64,000 bases of DNA, from the NCBI GenBank assembly GCA_028023455.1, contig JAQFVV010012441.1:2291911-2355910 (forward strand). The letters are read 5' to 3'. A program made the position numbers and the translations under genes. Every line of letters starts with the position of its first letter. The stretch's first letter is position 1. This document shows positions 57,881 to 64,000 of the stretch, piece by piece. The stretch comes from Epiperipatus broadwayi. Its lineage: Eukaryota; Onychophora; Udeonychophora; Euonychophora; Peripatidae. Under the pieces are notes generated by a model that saw only the letters and a list, made by a program, of their open reading frames with translations, had not been told where the DNA came from and searched no databases.

Positions 57881-60800
57881 ATTATGAAAAGTCATACATA
57901 CAATAGGACTATCACACATATTATTTGATTCCACATATTCCTCCACAGATACCCAAAATCCATAAATTGTAATGAACTAAATATAATATATGAATTAATT
58001 ACAGACACAACATATATTGTAACAGTCTAATACGCATAGTCAGAAACCACTAACTCACATGTCTGTGGGTAACATATATAAAACACTGCCACAAGCAGTA
58101 TGGAATTCAACATCATTACCTACAGCTTCAGGGTAATCTTCATTTGATTACCACATGTGATGTTAACATACCTACCTTTCTCTTATACCCTGCTAGGTGA
58201 GAGCAATAAAAGAGATTCTAAGTTACATTATAACTATAAATACATTGGTTGTGGTAAATAACACAAGTGCTGAAATAATGAATATTTTCGATTTATTCAG
58301 ATAATGGAAAAAAAAAAATTAAATGATAAACACATTTCATTTGTCAATATAAAAAAAAGTAGGAGTACATTGCATGGGGTTTGAATCTGAGGCAGTTGTT
58401 TATATTTCATGAAGTTTGAACTCATTTACACAAAATGAAAAGATAAAGTAAACATTGACATAAACTTACAGCATGAGTTATTGCAGAGTCTTTATACAAA
58501 ATCTTTAACAATTTTATAAAGGTAGACTAATTAGGAACTGAATACTTAGACTATATCATTATTTCAGTTTATTGGGTATTTCTAATTTTATAATTGTAGG
58601 CATATTCTAACATTCTATGGTACATTATGTATGTGAAACATGAACATCTTAATATTGTCCTACATTTAAATGATCCCCAGTTGGATACAGTGATTTTCCC
58701 TAGTAATATTAAATAACTAAATTAAATTCATAATACAGTGGGTTAAGATTCAACATAATATATATGTGATTCAACTGCATCTACATATGTTTGTGATCCT
58801 GCACTGTAATGTTCTCTTTACTAGATTATACAGTTTTTTCTATATCTAACTTTCATCCTTTTATCCAAGTGTATATTTTTTTGCCATATCTATAACCATG
58901 GGTTTGAAGTTAGTAACAATTTCTAGAGGATCTACAGATAAGAGCATTTTTATAGTCAAAACATTATGGATCTAGTATTATCAGGAAAAAGAGGTGAAGA
59001 TTCTAGGCTATAAAAAAGATTACCAGGTAAATAAACACTAAATATAAGAGAAGGTATGCCAGCTTTTGTATGGTCATGCAAGAGAAATCATCGGGTAACT
59101 TGTAAAGATACAGCAGGAAATATTTGACTGCCTAAATAATTAATATATAAAAGTAAGTACAACCTAGCAATAAATATATTAAAAAAAATCCCTAATTAAT
59201 TATTAAGTGACCTGGAATCTAGAGATGTATATATACATCATAAGCGTGAAATGACATTTTCTTATGTTACCTGAGCAATCGTATGCCACATCCAAACATG
59301 AATTTAACACATAATCTGCAGAATCACTTTATTAACTCTAATATGAGATCAACAATAATTAAATATATAATTCATTTAGATATCATTCAAATCCATCCAA
59401 AGAATATTGGCCCAAACATATGCACTCATTTTAATATTGTTTAAGTGTCATTTGAAAATACATAGTGCTAAAATAATTTACTAAATATGAATGTGGTATT
59501 TGCTACTGTTGACTAAATGTATTTCATGGCTTGAATCTCTAAAGGATAACAAAACTTTTACTAAATCCCTTATGGATTTCTTAAGCTTACATGAGTCTGT
59601 TTTAAACTAATTGGATTTCATATATAATTAAACCAACCTGATTTTTACTCTTAATTTTAACATTAGAAAAAGAAACCATTTGAGGAGGGCGAGGGATGAT
59701 GATAATTAAGCAATTTATATTTTAAATAAACTCTAGGAAGATTAAAATGATTGTCAGTTTTACTATTATAAAAGATAACTATTTGTACATACTTCATTCT
59801 ACTACTCAATAGTATGCAAATAACATATACGTTCACAAGTATTGGAATTAAATAAAAACATATTCTAGCATCAAACATAAAATTGTAAGCATATTTTAAG
59901 TTACGGAGATAAATAAACATATATGAAAATTAAGACTAAATCAATGGGAATAAAATATATGCATAAGTTACCAAAATCCATCCACGATGAGAGTCTATGG
60001 TAAAAGAATTTAAGTGTCCATTTCTTTTATGTGTAGCAGTGGAGTCCAAACATTGGTATGTTGATAAGATTTTCAATAGCTTCTCTAGACGTGACATTTT
60101 CTTGATTTAGGAATTACCTTTTCATATATTTTCCAATTGAGCTTTGTAGAACATTTCCTGGTTTGTAGAGGATTATTCTTTTCACTTTTCAAATTTATTA
60201 TGTTGATGGAGCCTCTGGATTTGTAAAATATGGACTCACTTATTCATTTAGGTCACAACCAGAAAGAGTAATTATAACATATATTTCTAGATAAATTTTG
60301 CAAGAACAGGGTGATATGTTTCTTATTTCTTTCACTTGCTAAGGCAGGTATTTTGACACACACAGCAAATAAATGATTTTGTTACCAACAATGGATTTTG
60401 TGTAGTTCACACTGGAATACTAGCTCACAGTTGTCCGATGGCCAAATAGAGCAGATCAATAGCTTTCTATCATTCCATTCTTGGCATTTATCTTCAAGGG
60501 ATTCTTCTGAAGAACTTCCAGTGTCAACAGGTTTTGATGGCTTGAAATGAAGACTTAGAAGACATGTTTTACTAAGTTTATGTACGATTTTTAAACAAAA
60601 GGTTTCCAGATTAACTTATAATTTGTTTTGCTAATAATGAATTTATCTGATCAGCTATAATTTTACTAACATTTTCTTTTTACGAATGGAGTCTATTCAT
60701 AAGTTTCTAGATACTTATTGTTTACACATCTCTTCTATAATTCTTGAGTAGTTTTGTAAAACAGTTACTGAATTACAAGAAAAAAAAAGAATATCTTACT

Positions 60801-61800
60801 TTTAGTGAAAACAGGATATAGATCTTTTACTGCACATTTCAATAAATCAATTACAAAATTTTAATCAATTATTTGTGCATTTTAACTACAATTACTTCCA
60901 GAAAAGGTTTTTGACTTTAAACAAATGTGATTTTCTTTACACCTGTGCATTTTAAATGTACAGATTTTACTTAGCAATGCAAATGAAAAACTATATGGAT
61001 AAATAAATTTATATGTGTTTATGTGCCTTTATTCAAACATATGCACATACAACAATTATCCTTAGTTAAAATGTTTAAAATAAATTTTAAAATGAAGCAA
61101 ATATATGTAGGCACACACATGTCTTCAATATATATATATATGCAATACAGAAATAGAAGTATAATATATATACTTATACTGCAATCTTATTTAAAAATTA
61201 TATATATGCAACAAAACATCAACTAAAATAATTAATAAGGTAATGCCAGAATATTGTGCAATACATATTTGTAACATATATATGTACACAGCGATACAGC
61301 ATATCAATGTTTTATTGGCATATACATAAGTATGATGCAAATATTTAAAAATTACCTATGCACACTAAGACATGAAGAAAAATAACATTTATCATCCTTT
61401 TTTCTCATTCTTCTTGTGATGAAAACTAATGTTGAAATATAAAACATAATTTCTAATTGGTTTTAAATTGATACATTTCAAGCACATTTACTGAATTGTT
61501 TTCGCAATGTTTTAAGATTGTAACTCCTGAAATAATGAGATATAAAAAACAAGCTTATAAATGCAATTCCACCAAAATAGCAGTATCAGATGGCAAAATA
61601 AATAGCACATAATAAACTCCAAATTCGTTCCAGATATTAATTATAAAATAATTATTGATATTAAATTTTAAAGAAGTAAAAAGTATTTGTTTGAATAATC
61701 AATTATTTAAAATTGAAAATAATTTGAATGTTTATATCTGCCATACAATAATAAAAAAAAAAAAACTGCTTTTCAAGTAATAATTATTTATTCCACTTTA
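57880..61800. other. Intergenic sequence, nothing firmly recognised
   Basis: Higher-complexity sequence at 59980-60560 gives minus-strand runs such as MSRLEKLLKILSTYQCLDST without an identifiable family. The open frames at 59663-59920 and 61023-61226 look compositional. Confidence 0.35.
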
Positions 61801-61809
61801 GCTTTGTTG

Positions 61810-62255
61810 AAATAATGTCATGCCATCTGCTGTCTATAGTGCATCTTAAGATGACTACAGTTCTGCCATCTGCTATAAGCTTTAGATATAGTTCTTATTA
61901 AATCTACTATTCTGCCACCTATTGTAAGCTTAATATATAGTTCTTACTGAAATCACTATAGTTCTGCTATCTGTTGTACAAATAAGATGTAGTGTTTATT
62001 AAATCTACTATAGTTTTGCCATGTACTGTAAGCTTAAATATAATGCTTATTAAAATCACTACAGTTCTGCCACCTATTATAATTAGTACTTATTAAATGT
62101 ACTACAATTCTACCACCTATTGTAAGCATAAGAAATTAAATCTACTATAGTTCTGCCGACTATTGTAAATGAAAGACATAATGCTTATAAAGATCACTAT
62201 TCCTTGGATAAGGATTTATTATGTCTTAAATTTACAATAGTTGGCAGGGCTAGAA
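61810..62255. repeat. Degenerate tandem repeat of 60-85 bp units ending in a hairpin
   Basis: The phrase TACTATAGTTCTGCCATCTG (with variants) recurs at least seven times with TGTAAGCTTA and CTTATTAAATC between. The last unit (CTATAGTTCTGCCGACTATT, GTAAATGAAAGACATAAT) pairs with ATTATGTCTTAAATTTACAA and TAGTTGGCAGGGCTAG at 62219-62254. Confidence 0.8.
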
Positions 62256-62695
62256 CGGAACAAATAATTAACTCTACATTTTAAATATATACTAATAAAA
62301 TCAATTAATAAAATTAAATAAATAATTTCATTTTCATATCTGGCAGAAAAATAATAAAGATTTCAAATATAAACTAATAAAATCAATTGTCAGCACATTA
62401 AATAAATAAATAGAATCATAACAAACACTAATGAAAAAATATAAAAAAATCAATATTAAAATTATAGCTAAAAAAATGTTGAAAATTTTAGATATCAAAT
62501 ATGTCAATTATAATATAAAAAATAACGAAAAAATCAAAACATTTACAAAAATCACCTGCTGCATTTTTAGAAATAACATGTTTATCATAGTAATTTTAAA
62601 TTATTTTTTCCGTTCCTCCCCTCACCGCCCCTTTTTATTTCTATAATACATTATAATTCTAAAGCACTATGTGATTTGCTTATAGTGAAAGTTTC
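62256..62695. other. AT-rich sequence, nothing recognised
   Basis: Mostly A and T with short CTAATAAAATCAATT repeats at 62291 and 62374. Confidence 0.5.
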
Positions 62696-62699
62696 CGAA

Positions 62700-62990
62700 T
62701 GTTTCTTATATATAAATAGGATTTGAACTCAGGAGATTTCAGTCTATTCATCCTCCATTCTATCTCAAACAACTGATATATATGACCACACACATACGAA
62801 AAAGATACATGATCCCCAATGTAAATATTTTGTGCAGGATCAGTACTCATTAGTTGGGCCAGATTATCATCTCCCATACATATATACAATCAGTGTTCTG
62901 TTTACATTACAATAGCAATTCCTCAAACTTTAATGGACAGGCTTCAATCTTTTCACTCTTCCAACTATACACCCAAAAAACTGAAAAATC
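62700..62990 (-). repeat. SINE-like repeat, same family as 1980-3475
   Basis: GGATTTGAACTCAGGAG (minus-strand B-box GAGTTCAAATCC), CATACGAAAAAGATACATGA, TTAGTTGGGCCAGATTATCA and CTTTAATGGACAGGCTTCAA match the palindrome units in order. Confidence 0.8.
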
Positions 62991-63092
62991 CCGAGTTCAA
63001 ATCCTTATTTACTAACATATTATATATAAACCCTTTTATATATATATATATAACTATTTATAGACCTATTATGTATATATAAACTCTTATTA

Positions 63093-63282
63093 AACAGGTA
63101 AAACTCTCCATACAGTAGCGCCATCCTGTGCCAACCAGAGTAATCAATACATGCCAGAAGGCTTGTGCATAAAATCCCCATCTAGTGCCTACTCATCCAA
63201 TATCCCCAGACTAGTTTCTGGCTTGTGGCTTTCGTCAGTGAGAAGCCTTGGATCTGAGAGCACTGCACCTAGATCTTAAAAT
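63093..63282 (+). repeat. Dispersed repeat family B, copy 3
   Basis: AAACTCTCCATACAGTAGCG to ACTGCACCTAGATCTTAAAA, the longest copy in the window. It is followed by the same TATGTGCTAGCATAAGAGAT tail seen near 46672. Confidence 0.9.
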
Positions 63283-63389
63283 CTCTAATAACAGTTATGT
63301 GCTAGCATAAGAGATGGTGATCATGTGATATATATAAACTCACTAAAAAATAAAATCTTCATTATTAAAACAGCCATGAATGATAGCCA

Positions 63390-64000
63390 CTGTAAATGAG
63401 CATGGACCCTTTAATTACTGGCAAAAAAATTGAAGAGAAATCCAAAATAAAAAGTTAAAGATTTGGTAATTATTTAATAAATCAATCACTGAGACACAAA
63501 TACATCCATATATAGATAAGCTGGTCCTTTAGACTGTTATTGGATATCTTGTGATATTTTTTAATTTAGCAAACTTCAGAAAAACTTCAACATCTCATCT
63601 AATTATAACTCTCCATTATATTTTTTCATCTTAAATAAATTAGCTAATACTGTATCCCTTTAGAGTATTTTTGAGAAAATATTAATAAGGCAAACAGAAT
63701 CCATTTATACCATGAAAATCATAATTGAGCTCCATGATAAAAAATACTTTTTAGGAAGTTTGTTAATGGATTAATCCAATAAAAATACATATTTATAATC
63801 ATATATTCCATATTTTACCACATCTTGCAAAGAAAAGAACAAATCAATTTCCTTTATAATTAAGTCATAGTATTTACAGAATCTTTCAATAAGCTGATAT
63901 ATTTTTATCACTTAAATTGCCAACAACTTTTGTATTTCTTCACCTGCTTTTTTAAAAAATATTATTAATAATTCCTTCAAGAATCCCTTCTCCATAGATG
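63390..64000 (-). mobile_element. Second copy of the 56080-57880 LINE 3' region, running off the window
   Basis: TAAATCAATCACTGAGACAC, ATACATCCATATATAGATAA and GCTGGTCC align with 56088-56140. Further blocks match 56160-56460 (TTCAGAAAAACTTCAACATC, CCATGATAAAAAATACTTTT). It is more decayed than the first copy. Confidence 0.65.

Noticed and set aside
1-64000. CRISPR arrays, bacterial operons or phage-like genes
   Set aside because: Introns, SINE/LINE/PLE debris and AT-rich spacer show eukaryotic nuclear DNA; no regularly spaced short repeats with unique spacers were seen.
1-64000. Assignment to a named animal group such as octopus
   Set aside because: The abundant tRNA-derived SINE I would expect in octopus was not found, and no feature fixes the phylum.

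Overview
The window is AT-rich animal nuclear DNA. It has very long introns, many (TA)n/(CA)n tracts and many decayed transposable elements. The one host gene is a Rh-type ammonium/CO2 channel. Its last three coding exons lie on the + strand at 1-118, 24351-24532 and 36045-36190. Intron phases match across both junctions and the final exon ends in TAG. The host is an invertebrate metazoan, judging by the mixture of Penelope-like elements, mariner and several LINE families. I cannot place it to phylum from sequence alone.

Intron 1 (119-24350) holds, in order: a roughly 1.5 kb imperfect palindrome (1980-3475), a GATA/GACA microsatellite, a decayed charged coding-like tract on the minus strand, and a decayed LINE with an internal triplication. 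Several small fold-back insertions follow. After them come the C-terminal part of a Penelope-like element with a GIY-YIG domain, a possible solo LTR, a tRNA-like palindromic repeat and a mariner fragment. Intron 2 (24533-36044) holds a 130-bp tandem array and a 7.5 kb LTR-type retroelement (27946-35428, minus strand). That retroelement has 1.95 kb direct terminal repeats, a TGGCGCC primer-binding-site candidate and four open reading frames, but no reverse transcriptase. The region after the gene (36191-64000) has no recognisable host gene. It carries a nested fold-back, a CCAAT/CpG-rich patch, a mariner transposase remnant, a clean TA-flanked MITE, three LINE remnants on the minus strand and copies of two dispersed repeat families.

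Two things stand out. The first is a set of small hairpin (fold-back) insertions, four of them bounded by perfect 9-14 bp direct repeats. In two of these four, and in a third nested fold-back without a visible target duplication, the centre has the layout of a hammerhead ribozyme: CUGANGA, a short hairpin, then GAAAC or a decayed form. A decayed motif of the same layout lies just downstream of the Penelope-like ORF, which suggests a common origin. The second is the large LTR element with gag-like and integrase-C-terminus-like ORFs but no visible RT, RNase H or integrase core.
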